Source of the DNA: Clostridia bacterium
GTDB lineage: Bacteria; Bacillota; DUOV01; Zhaonellaceae
Direction of reading: 5' to 3'
DNA length: 36,123 nt
NCBI GenBank assembly: GCA_012838615.1
Contig: DUOV01000184.1
Location: forward strand, 1 to 36,123
In this document: one piece after another, positions 29,894-36,123 of the stretch
How positions within the stretch are numbered: position 1 is the first letter of the stretch
Layout of the letters: each line of letters opens with the position of its first letter
Notes under the pieces: generated by a model
What the model saw: the letters and a program-made list of their open reading frames with translations, nothing else
Told to the model about the DNA's origin: nothing
Database searches by the model: none
Program-made: the position numbers and the translations under genes

Positions 29894-30100
29894 CTAGCGC
29901 CTAAATAATAGATTTAAAACAAGGGTAAGTATTACACTTATTAAAATACTGGTCGTTAATGGAAATATTAAAGTAAAGTTCCCCTTCTTCCATACTATAT
30001 CGCCTGGAAGCTTACCTAAAAATGGCAATTTGTTAATAAATAACATTCCTAAACCTAACAACACCATGATACAACCTAAAATTATAATGGTTTTGGCCAA
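29894..30100 (-). CDS. DUF2905 small membrane protein
   Basis: 68 residues with two membrane helices (about 4-22 and 45-64). The family signature NKLPFLGKLPGDIVWKKGNF lies between them. Function is unknown. The start is TTG at 30100, 4 nt after the mobB stop, without a strong ribosome-binding site, so coupling to mobB is likely. A downstream ATG would remove half of the first helix and is less likely. Confidence 0.85.
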   Translation of the reverse strand: MAKTIIILGCIMVLLGLGMLFINKLPFLGKLPGDIVWKKGNFTLIFPLTTSILISVILTLVLNLLFRR

Positions 30101-30104
30101 CGAA

Positions 30105-30623
30105 TTATAAATTTCTATTCACCCCATTTACTTGCATACTTATTTGTAATTTTTGTAGTAAAAAATCAGTCAATTGTGATACATTTTCAAAATCAAAACG
30201 TGGAACGGAAAATTTCGTATTTAAGTCTGTAATAATTGCAAGTAAATCTTTTTCAGCACACATAGGGCTAGAACTTACAGCACTACGAATAATTTCGATT
30301 TTTGGTATGTTAGCTTTTTTATACCCCTCTGTTATTAGTAAATCTACATTAGACAAGTATGATGTTATTTCTTCCAAAGTCAATTCTTTTTCAGTCTTTT
30401 GAATCATAGCCATTTTATGTGGAGATGAAATCATCACAACATCTGCTCCTGCTTCTGCGTGAAGCCAGGTGTCTTTCCTCGGTTGATCAAATTGGAATTG
30501 GCCATGATGGTGTTTAATCACGGCAACTCGATAACCACGACTTTTAAGTTCCCTGATGAGCTTGACAATATACGTTGTTTTTCCACTATTAGATCTTCCA
30601 ACAAAGGAAATAATAGGAATCAT
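30105..30623 (-). CDS. mobB: Molybdopterin-guanine dinucleotide biosynthesis adapter MobB
   Basis: 172 residues. The P-loop FVGRSNSGKTTYIVKL (about 7-22) is intact, followed by VAVIKHHHGQFQFDQPRKDT and the LLITEGYKK motif (about 95). MobB is a GTP-binding partner in making the guanine dinucleotide form of the molybdenum cofactor. GGAGG precedes the ATG. Together with mobA it shows the cell uses bis-MGD enzymes; none of those is in the window. Confidence 0.94.
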   Translation of the reverse strand: MIPIISFVGRSNSGKTTYIVKLIRELKSRGYRVAVIKHHHGQFQFDQPRKDTWLHAEAGADVVMISSPHKMAMIQKTEKELTLEEITSYLSNVDLLITEGYKKANIPKIEIIRSAVSSSPMCAEKDLLAIITDLNTKFSVPRFDFENVSQLTDFLLQKLQISMQVNGVNRNL

Positions 30624-30701
30624 ATAAAAACCTCCATCTTAACTGCTTTCTCTACCAAAATGACAATAAGGAAATATGCAAGTATCTATCTTTAACTCTT
30701 T

Positions 30702-31310
30702 TCATTTCTCACCAGTTTCTTCCCTCATTAGCAAAAAATCTTTTGCTCGTTGATAGTCTGCTTGGGTATTAATATTGTAGAATACTTCTGAAAGGTTATA
30801 ATTAGCCAAATTATTCTCTGTAAGGTATTTAACTTGAACATAGGGATAAAAGGAAATCAATCTAAACTGATTATTAATTAAACATTTCTCAATAAAGCTA
30901 ATACATCTTTTACTATATATTGCATGAAGTGGTTCTAAATCGTTATTAATACATGGGACCACCACGTCAAAACCATCCGCCTCTGTAAACATGTATTCTA
31001 CCAATCCAATATCTACAAAGGGCATATCACAAGCAACTATAAAATTTAACCAAGAATTGGAACTTTTTAGTCCAGAATATATTCCTCCAAGGGGCCCCTT
31101 ACCTTTAATCTCGTCGGTAACACATTTCACCTCAAAATTATAGTAAAGCTCTGGTTGATTAGTTACAAGAATAATTTCATGGGCAATTATTTTCATTTTA
31201 TTAATTAGGCGCTCAATTAAAGTTAAATTATTGAACTTTAAAAAAGCCTTGTTATATCCTAAACGACTGCTTTTACCACCGGCAAGAATTATTACTGCTT
31301 TACTTTTCAC
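30702..31310 (-). CDS. mobA: Molybdenum cofactor guanylyltransferase MobA
   Basis: 202 residues. It transfers GMP to molybdopterin. The nucleotidyltransferase signature VIILAGGKSSRLGYNKAFLK with the GKG-PLGGIYSGL motif (about 68-78) and IVACDMPFVD (about 92) are present. The start is GTG at 31310 with GGAAG upstream. It is separated from ruvB by 15 nt and from mobB by 78 nt. Confidence 0.94.
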   Translation of the reverse strand: MKSKAVIILAGGKSSRLGYNKAFLKFNNLTLIERLINKMKIIAHEIILVTNQPELYYNFEVKCVTDEIKGKGPLGGIYSGLKSSNSWLNFIVACDMPFVDIGLVEYMFTEADGFDVVVPCINNDLEPLHAIYSKRCISFIEKCLINNQFRLISFYPYVQVKYLTENNLANYNLSEVFYNINTQADYQRAKDFLLMREETGEK

Positions 31311-31325
31311 TAATTATCTTCCTTA

Positions 31326-32357
31326 TTAGTCATATTTAAATAGGGTTGGCTCTTGAAAATTGCCTGGAACCTTAATACCCAGGTGCTCATATGCCAGTTT
31401 TGTTACTACCCTTCCCCTAGGAGTTCGGTTAATAAATCCTAGTTGTAACAAGTATGGCTCATAAACATCTTCAATTGTATCTTTTTCCTCGCCTATAGTT
31501 GAAGCAATTGTGTCCAAGCCTACTGGACCACCATCGAACTTTTGAATTATAGCATCTAAAAGTCTTCGATCTACCTTGTCTAAACCTATGGCATCTACTT
31601 CCAACTTATCTAAAGCATATTTTGCTATATCGTACGTAATCTCTCCTTGCCCCTTAACCTGAGCAAAGTCGCGCACTCTTTTTAGCAATCTGTTTGCTAT
31701 TCTAGGTGTTCCTCTGGCTCTTTTAGCTATCTCTAATGCGCCTTTCATATCAATAGAAATTTTTAGAATCTGAGCAGATCTGATAACGATTTCCTTTAAG
31801 TCTTCTTCTCCATAATATTCAAGCCTGCAAATAACACCGAACCTATCTCTTAGGGGGGCAGTTAACAACCCTATTCGAGTTGTAGCACCTACTAAAGTAA
31901 AATGAGGTAAATCAAGTCGTATTGATCTAGCGCTGGGGCCTTTACCTATTAGTATGTCCAAAGCATAATCTTCCATGGCCGGGTAAAGTATTTCTTCAAT
32001 GCTACGGTTTAAACGATGTATCTCATCAATGAAAAGAACATCCCCTTCTTGTAAATTAGTAAGTATTGCAGCTAAATCCCCGGCCCGTTCAATTGCCGGG
32101 CCAGAAGTTACTTTAATCCCAACCTCAAGCTCATTAGCGATTATATTAGCTAATGTAGTTTTTCCTAAGCCCGGAGGCCCATATAGCAACAAATGATCTA
32201 GGGTCTCTCTACGCATTTTTGCAGCTTCTATAAATATACTTAGATTTTCTTTAACCTTTTTTTGTCCAATATATTCTCTTAAAAAACGTGGACGTAAAGA
32301 AAACTCTATTTCAATATCTTCTTCTCTTAGGCTCCTCGAAACAAGTCTTTCTTCCAT
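31326..32357 (-). CDS. ruvB: Holliday junction branch migration ATPase RuvB
   Basis: 343 residues. The AAA+ motor of RuvAB. Walker A is [13 protein letters not shown] (about 59), Walker B is [11 protein letters not shown] (about 107), and sensor 1 is FTLVGATTR (about 153). The C-terminal winged helix has [16 protein letters not shown] and [22 protein letters not shown] precedes the ATG. It follows ruvA by 13 nt. Confidence 0.97.
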   Translation of the reverse strand: MEERLVSRSLREEDIEIEFSLRPRFLREYIGQKKVKENLSIFIEAAKMRRETLDHLLLYGPPGLGKTTLANIIANELEVGIKVTSGPAIERAGDLAAILTNLQEGDVLFIDEIHRLNRSIEEILYPAMEDYALDILIGKGPSARSIRLDLPHFTLVGATTRIGLLTAPLRDRFGVICRLEYYGEEDLKEIVIRSAQILKISIDMKGALEIAKRARGTPRIANRLLKRVRDFAQVKGQGEITYDIAKYALDKLEVDAIGLDKVDRRLLDAIIQKFDGGPVGLDTIASTIGEEKDTIEDVYEPYLLQLGFINRTPRGRVVTKLAYEHLGIKVPGNFQEPTLFKYD

Positions 32358-32370
32358 ATCTACTCACCTC

Positions 32371-32967
32371 TTATTCCCTTCCGAGTTCTAACAATGCAGC
32401 CCGAATTAGAGAATCTGTAGAGGCAGATTCTAAATTGGCTACCTTTTGCAAAGCTTGTTCTATTTCACTTTGTTTATATCCTAAAGCCATTAGGGCTTCA
32501 ACTGTTTCAAAATATGATTGATTTTGATTAGTTTGTTCACTTATGGAAGGTTTGGCTAAGCCTAACTTCTTTAATTTATCCTTTAACTCTATAATTAGCC
32601 TTTGAGCTGTTTTTTTACCAACGCCTGGGATTTTTACTAAGAAGTCAATATTCTCAACCATAATTGCAGAAATAAAATTGGCTGGTGAACAGTTTGATAA
32701 AATTTCTAATGCTAACTTTGGACCTACCCCAGATACCTCTAGCAAAATTTTAAATAATTCTTTATCAGACGAATTTAAAAACCCAAAAAGTTGAGCCTGA
32801 TCCTCTCTTAAATAAAAGTAGGTAAACAATTGTATACTGTTTCCTACCTTAGGTAACTGATTTACTATATTGGAAGGTATATTTATCTCATAACCAACAC
32901 CATGAACATTAATAACAACCGTTTTTGAATTATTGCATTCTATAATGCCCTTTATGAAAGCAAACAA
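32371..32967 (-). CDS. ruvA: Holliday junction DNA-binding protein RuvA
   Basis: 198 residues. The N-terminal OB fold (NVHGVGYEINIPSN), the helix-hairpin-helix pairs LLEVSGVGPKLALEIL and LVKIPGVGKKTAQRLI, and the C-terminal domain (VEALMALGYKQSEIEQAL) that regulates RuvB are all visible. The start is TTG at 32967 with AGGAGG upstream; that site overlaps the ruvC stop, and the two genes are 2 nt apart. Confidence 0.97.
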   Translation of the reverse strand: MFAFIKGIIECNNSKTVVINVHGVGYEINIPSNIVNQLPKVGNSIQLFTYFYLREDQAQLFGFLNSSDKELFKILLEVSGVGPKLALEILSNCSPANFISAIMVENIDFLVKIPGVGKKTAQRLIIELKDKLKKLGLAKPSISEQTNQNQSYFETVEALMALGYKQSEIEQALQKVANLESASTDSLIRAALLELGRE

Positions 32968-32969
32968 AA

Positions 32970-33467
32970 TTAATCCTCCTTAAAAATTAACTTATTTAAC
33001 TTATAGGAATGGGCATGACATATAGTAATTGCTAAAGCATCTGCCACATCATCTGGTTTTGGTATCTTTTCCAAGTTTAAGATAATCCGTACCATTTCTT
33101 GGACTTGTTTTTTTTCAGCACGGCCATAGCCTACTACTGCCTGCTTTACTTGCAAAGGTGTATATTCAAAAGTAGGCATATTGTGAATAGCTCCAGCCAG
33201 TAAAATTATTCCTCTAGCGTGACCAACCGATAATGCAGTTCGTGTATTCTTATTAAAGAACAATTCTTCAACTACAAGATGTTCAGGTTTATACTTTTCA
33301 ATTAAATCCTCAAGTTTAAAGTAAATTTTTTTCAACCTGGTTGCTAATGGTAAATCATTAGAAGTCAATATTTTACCATAGTCAATTACCTTAAAACGAT
33401 TTCCTATAAATTCCACAATTCCATAACCCGTTATGGCTGTACCTGGATCTATCCCTAGTATAATCAT
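32970..33467 (-). CDS. ruvC: Holliday junction resolvase RuvC
   Basis: 165 residues. Catalytic acidic residues are in [14 protein letters not shown] (Asp7-region), [14 protein letters not shown] (about 66), and the C-terminal [10 protein letters not shown] (about 139-142). GRAEKKQVQ is typical. The start is ATG at 33467 with AGGGGGA upstream; the open frame extends 18 codons further but that part would cover the leader, so it is rejected. First gene of ruvCAB. Confidence 0.96.
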   Translation of the reverse strand: MIILGIDPGTAITGYGIVEFIGNRFKVIDYGKILTSNDLPLATRLKKIYFKLEDLIEKYKPEHLVVEELFFNKNTRTALSVGHARGIILLAGAIHNMPTFEYTPLQVKQAVVGYGRAEKKQVQEMVRIILNLEKIPKPDDVADALAITICHAHSYKLNKLIFKED

Positions 33468-33542
33468 AAGTATCCCCCTGGAAAAAGTATTCGACATAAG
33501 GCTAAGTATACCTTTTTTCAAGTTTTTAGGACAACTAGCATT

Positions 33543-33573
33543 AAAAAACCTATAATTCCTTTAGAATTATAGG
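33543..33573 (-). terminator. Terminator after bofC
   Basis: The stem CCTATAATTC/GAATTATAGG (33564-33573 with 33549-33558) is followed by TTTTTT on the minus strand, about 26 nt after the bofC stop. Confidence 0.88.
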
Positions 33574-33598
33574 CCATTAAAATTTATAGGTAACTATT

Positions 33599-34138
33599 TT
33601 ATTGATATTCATCTAAGCTGTCTAGTGCTTCAAATAATTCCGATTCATTTTGAAACTCGAGACTTTTATTATATATTTTTTCTTGCCATTCTATAGGTAA
33701 ACTATTTAATTTAATATTAGTTACTTGTAGTAATTCTCCCCCTAAATATGAAGGACCTTGATAAATTGCTAAATAATCATTTTCTACACCTAAATACCTA
33801 ATCCTTCCATCCTCAGGACAAAATCCTTCGACGTCTTGAATTAACCTTATATTTTCGCCTTCCGTTTCTATTTTCCATCCAGCTTCCTTTGGATATTTGG
33901 TAGGTAAATCTATATCTTTAAGTTCATCTAAACTAATTTCATACTCAGTTTGTTTAAGCGTATGCTTACAAGTAGTGTAAAATTTATACAACTCTACCTT
34001 TTTGCTTCCAGATTCTATTACAACTAACCTACTTTGATTATCCTTTAAATCGTTATCTACAAAAAGATTAAGGCTTAAGGCAAAAAATAGGATAATTACA
34101 AATAGCGTTATATATTTGATTAGCTTACTTGCCTTCAA
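33599..34138 (-). CDS. bofC: BofC-like forespore regulator of pro-sigma-K processing
   Basis: 179 residues. One N-terminal hydrophobic segment (about 8-27) anchors or exports it. The BofC C-terminal domain is shown by EAGWKIETEGENIRLIQDVEGFCPEDGRIRYLGV (blocks at about 85-118), then YLAIYQGPS and LPIEWQEKI. In B. subtilis BofC delays SpoIVB signalling to the sigma-K checkpoint. The start is TTG at 34138 with GGAGGG upstream; a GTG at 34153 would overlap that site. A forespore-type promoter lies 30-60 nt upstream (34171-34200) and a terminator follows, so this is a single-gene sporulation unit. Confidence 0.85.
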   Translation of the reverse strand: MKASKLIKYITLFVIILFFALSLNLFVDNDLKDNQSRLVVIESGSKKVELYKFYTTCKHTLKQTEYEISLDELKDIDLPTKYPKEAGWKIETEGENIRLIQDVEGFCPEDGRIRYLGVENDYLAIYQGPSYLGGELLQVTNIKLNSLPIEWQEKIYNKSLEFQNESELFEALDSLDEYQ

Positions 34139-34170
34139 ATTAATTCCCTCCACAATATCCTTTGGTTGTA

Positions 34171-34200
34171 TAATATTACCAATTGTGTAGGGGTATATAC
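34171..34200 (-). promoter_or_regulatory. Candidate sigma-F/sigma-G promoter of bofC
   Basis: Minus-strand -35 GTATA (34200-34196), 15-nt spacer and -10 GGTAATATTA (34180-34171), matching the forespore sigma-F consensus GYATA-N15-GGNNANAHTR at every fixed position. It stands right after the yebC terminator, so bofC needs its own promoter. Confidence 0.65.
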
Positions 34201-34204
34201 CATT

Positions 34205-34240
34205 AAAACAAAAAGCAGCTTAGATGAACTAAGCTGCTTT
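34205..34240 (-). terminator. Terminator after yebC
   Basis: The 11-bp stem AAAGCAGCTTA/TAAGCTGCTTT (34230-34240 with 34212-34222) is followed by TTGTTTTAATG on the minus strand, beginning 12 nt after the yebC stop. Confidence 0.85.
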
Positions 34241-34252
34241 GTAAAAAAATTA

Positions 34253-35008
34253 TTAACTAACTTGATCAGCTATTTCGGAAGCAATCTCAAAATTAGCATA
34301 AACCGCCTGTACATCATCATTGTCTTCCAGCAAATCTAATAGTTTTAATACTTGCTGAGCTTGTTCTAGATCTGTAAGTAAAACAGTATTTTGCGGAACT
34401 TTTGTAATTTCTGATGAACTAATAGGTATGCCTGCATTTGTTAAATTATTTTTCACATTTTCAAAATCATCTACGCTAGTGTATATTTGGATGGTTTCAT
34501 CTTCATTGACAATGTCTTCAGCCCCAGCCTCAATGGCTAGTAGCATCAATTCGTCTGCATCCATGTTCAGTTCATTAGGATTGATACTAATTACTCCTTT
34601 GGTATCAAACATCCAAGCAACGCAACCTGTTTCACCTAGGTTGCCTCCGTTTTTGGAAAAAATATGCCTAATTTCCCCAGCTGTCCTATTTCTATTATCT
34701 GTCATAATATTGATTAAAACTGCCACACCAGCGGGACCATAGCCTTCATAAACTAATTCTTCGTAATTTGTTGTGTCTAAATCGCCTGAAGCTCTTTGAA
34801 TAATCCGCTGAATATTGTCATTAGGCATATTATTTTCTCTGGCTTTTTGTAATACCGTTTTTAATCTAGGATTTGCCTCAGGATCAGGTCCACCCTGTTT
34901 TACTGCAACAAATATTTCTCGACCTATTTTGGTAAAAATTTTACCTCTTTTTTCATCCATTCTAGACTTTTTATGCTTAATGTTAGCCCATTTAGAATGA
35001 CCTGCCAT
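34253..35008 (-). CDS. yebC: YebC/PmpR family translation or transcription factor
   Basis: 251 residues. The canonical opening MAGHSKWANIKHKKSRMDEK, then PNDNIQRIIQRASGD, YEGYGPAGVAVLINIMTDN and KNGGNLGETGCVAWMFD define the family. YebC proteins were described as transcriptional regulators, and recent work links them to translation of proline-rich stretches. The start is ATG at 35008 with GGAGAGGGG upstream; the six codons before it in the open frame cover the ribosome-binding site and are rejected. Confidence 0.95.
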   Translation of the reverse strand: MAGHSKWANIKHKKSRMDEKRGKIFTKIGREIFVAVKQGGPDPEANPRLKTVLQKARENNMPNDNIQRIIQRASGDLDTTNYEELVYEGYGPAGVAVLINIMTDNRNRTAGEIRHIFSKNGGNLGETGCVAWMFDTKGVISINPNELNMDADELMLLAIEAGAEDIVNEDETIQIYTSVDDFENVKNNLTNAGIPISSSEITKVPQNTVLLTDLEQAQQVLKLLDLLEDNDDVQAVYANFEIASEIADQVS

Positions 35009-35037
35009 AAATGCACCCCTCTCCAATCAGCTATTTC

Positions 35038-35067
35038 ATTTTAGCATAAAGAACAGCTTACTGCCAA
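35038..35067 (-). promoter_or_regulatory. yebC promoter
   Basis: Minus-strand -35 TTGGCA (35067-35062), 18-nt spacer, extended -10 TGCTAAAAT (-10 at 35043-35038). It lies 30 nt upstream of the yebC ATG. Confidence 0.7.
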
Positions 35068-35100
35068 GCATTGCACCACGTATTATTTTGCTTCGTGAAA

Positions 35101-35832
35101 CTATTTGAATACAGGGCCAATAGGTGGTGTATGTCTTTTATGCTCGCTTAATTTAATTAACCTTTCAATCCTATTTTTTACAGTTTCACTAGCAGTCCCG
35201 AATAATATGTAGTTGTCCAGCTCATGATAGGTAAAGCCCATTTCATTTTCATCAGTTTGACCTTCCCAAAGTCCGGCGGTTGGAGCTTTTGTAATTATTT
35301 TTTCAGGGATTTCAAGGTATCTAGCTAGTTGGACAACTTCTGATTTAACCAAGTTTCCAATAGGCTCGATGTCTACTCCTCCATCACCGTATTTAGTATA
35401 ATACCCGATAAGAATTTCGCTTTTATTGCCTGTTCCTACAACAAGATAATCGTTTAAAGCACTATAATAATAAAGGGTAGCCATTCTAAGTCTTGGTTTT
35501 ATGTTAGCTAGTGCCATCTGCGGTATTACGTTATTATCTTTTGCGCTTAAGGCAGCTAAAAGAACATTATAAGTTTCTGTAAGATCAATAATTTTATAGG
35601 GTACTTTCAAATGTTCACCAACTAACTTAGCGTCTATTACATCTTCTGGGTTACTATTACAAGGCATAATTAAACCTAAGCTGTTGCTTGGGCAGGCTCT
35701 TTGACATAAAGCCATAACCACAGCTGAATCTAGTCCTCCTGACAGGCCAACAACAGCCCCCTTGGCACCGGCTTCATTTATTTTATTTTTAATCCAATTA
35801 ACTATTTCTTTTGCTACTAATTGATAGTTCAC
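35101..35832 (-). CDS. nadE: NAD synthetase, ammonia-dependent
   Basis: 243 residues, a stand-alone synthetase without the glutaminase domain, so it uses ammonia to amidate nicotinate adenine dinucleotide. The PP-loop VVGLSGGLDSAVVMAL (about 28-43), LVVGTGNKSEILIGYYTKYGDGG (blocks about 130-152), and PTAGLWEGQTDENEMG are intact. The start is GTG at 35832 with AGGGG upstream. No clear terminator follows it. The upstream gap 35833-36045 holds the 5S terminator and AT-rich sequence in which I see no gene and no convincing promoter. Confidence 0.95.
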   Translation of the reverse strand: MNYQLVAKEIVNWIKNKINEAGAKGAVVGLSGGLDSAVVMALCQRACPSNSLGLIMPCNSNPEDVIDAKLVGEHLKVPYKIIDLTETYNVLLAALSAKDNNVIPQMALANIKPRLRMATLYYYSALNDYLVVGTGNKSEILIGYYTKYGDGGVDIEPIGNLVKSEVVQLARYLEIPEKIITKAPTAGLWEGQTDENEMGFTYHELDNYILFGTASETVKNRIERLIKLSEHKRHTPPIGPVFK

Positions 35833-36000
35833 ATTATTCCCCTCTTTTATTTTAATCTTCTTTTTAAGCCGCTTGTTAAACTTTTAAGGCAAATTCCCTA
35901 AAATTAACTCTTAACAATAGTGTTATAAATTATGTGTTTTTTATATTGTACAATTTATTTTATCAAGATTAAAGCCGTATTGAATTGTCCCCCAAAAAAC

Positions 36001-36034
36001 AAAATTAAAAGCCTAGGCTCATTAGTGCCTAGGC
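36001..36034 (-). terminator. Terminator of the rRNA operon after 5S
   Basis: The stem GCCTAGGC/GCCTAGGC (36027-36034 with 36011-36018) is followed by TTTTAATTTT on the minus strand, 12 nt after the 5S 3' end. Confidence 0.85.
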
Positions 36035-36045
36035 AAAATTTAGAT

Positions 36046-36123
36046 TCTGGCGGTGACCTACTCTCCCAAGAAACTCTTAGTACCATCGGCGCTGGAGGGC
36101 TTAACTTCCGTGTTCGGGATGGG
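36046..36123 (-). rRNA. 5S rRNA, 3' part (5' end outside window)
   Basis: Read from the right edge on the minus strand, the segment has the bacterial 5S core CCCATCCCGAACACGGAAG, then GCGCCGATGGTAC and the 3' arm GGGAGAGTAGGTCACCGCC. About 78 nt are present; roughly the first 40 nt lie beyond position 36123. It is followed by a terminator, so it is the last gene of a likely rRNA operon on the same strand. Confidence 0.95.

Overview
The window is an AT-rich stretch of a Gram-positive, endospore-forming member of the Clostridia, probably Peptococcaceae-like. The lineage is inferred from gene content and order: alaS-ireB-ruvX-yrzB, recJ-apt-relA-dtd, a T-box-led hisS-aspS, queA-tgt-yajC, ruvCAB, SigI/RsgI, and the sporulation genes bofC and a SpoIID/LytB-domain gene. 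mobA and mobB suggest use of molybdopterin-guanine dinucleotide enzymes. The species cannot be fixed from sequence alone. Every gene, including the 5S rRNA at the right edge, is read from the minus strand, so transcription runs from high to low coordinates.

Layout in transcription order. Right end: the 3' part of a 5S rRNA with its terminator, nadE, yebC, bofC (behind a candidate sigma-F/sigma-G promoter), then ruvC-ruvA-ruvB, mobA, mobB and a DUF2905 membrane protein. Next come sigI-rsgI (4-nt overlap), a SpoIID/LytB-domain protein, queA, tgt and yajC, closed by a terminator. A small MazF-type toxin locus with an unrecognised 54-residue partner and a small membrane protein follow. The recJ-apt-relA-dtd-metallohydrolase cluster then leads to hisS-aspS, which sits behind a strong promoter and a complete T-box leader. 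csoR, rarA, and a well-promoted iscR-iscS-iscU-mnmA operon come next. A three-gene cluster of small proteins (PRC-barrel, zinc ribbon, glycine-rich/basic), an AI-2E-family permease, alaS-ireB-ruvX-DUF1292 and a truncated VanW-family gene complete the left end.

Functionally this is a housekeeping region: tRNA charging and modification (alaS, hisS, aspS, dtd, mnmA, queA, tgt), recombination and repair (recJ, rarA, ruvABC), Fe-S assembly, the stringent response, purine salvage, NAD and molybdenum cofactor synthesis, and envelope stress or sporulation. I found no CRISPR array, prophage, transposase or defence island.

The observations most worth follow-up are small. Two related ~45-nt structured elements lie in the leaders of rarA and recJ and carry a compensatory base-pair change. 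The hisS-aspS T-box has an Asp specifier overlapped by a His codon. The bofC promoter matches the forespore consensus. iscR has a dyad between its -35 and -10. sigI lacks a convincing canonical start. The MazF homologue has an unfamiliar partner, and the DUF1292 protein has a cysteine-rich N-terminus. No clearly new multi-gene system is visible. Several starts were moved from the longest open frame to the codon with a proper ribosome-binding site (alaS, iscR, csoR, apt, ruvC, yebC, bofC and others).
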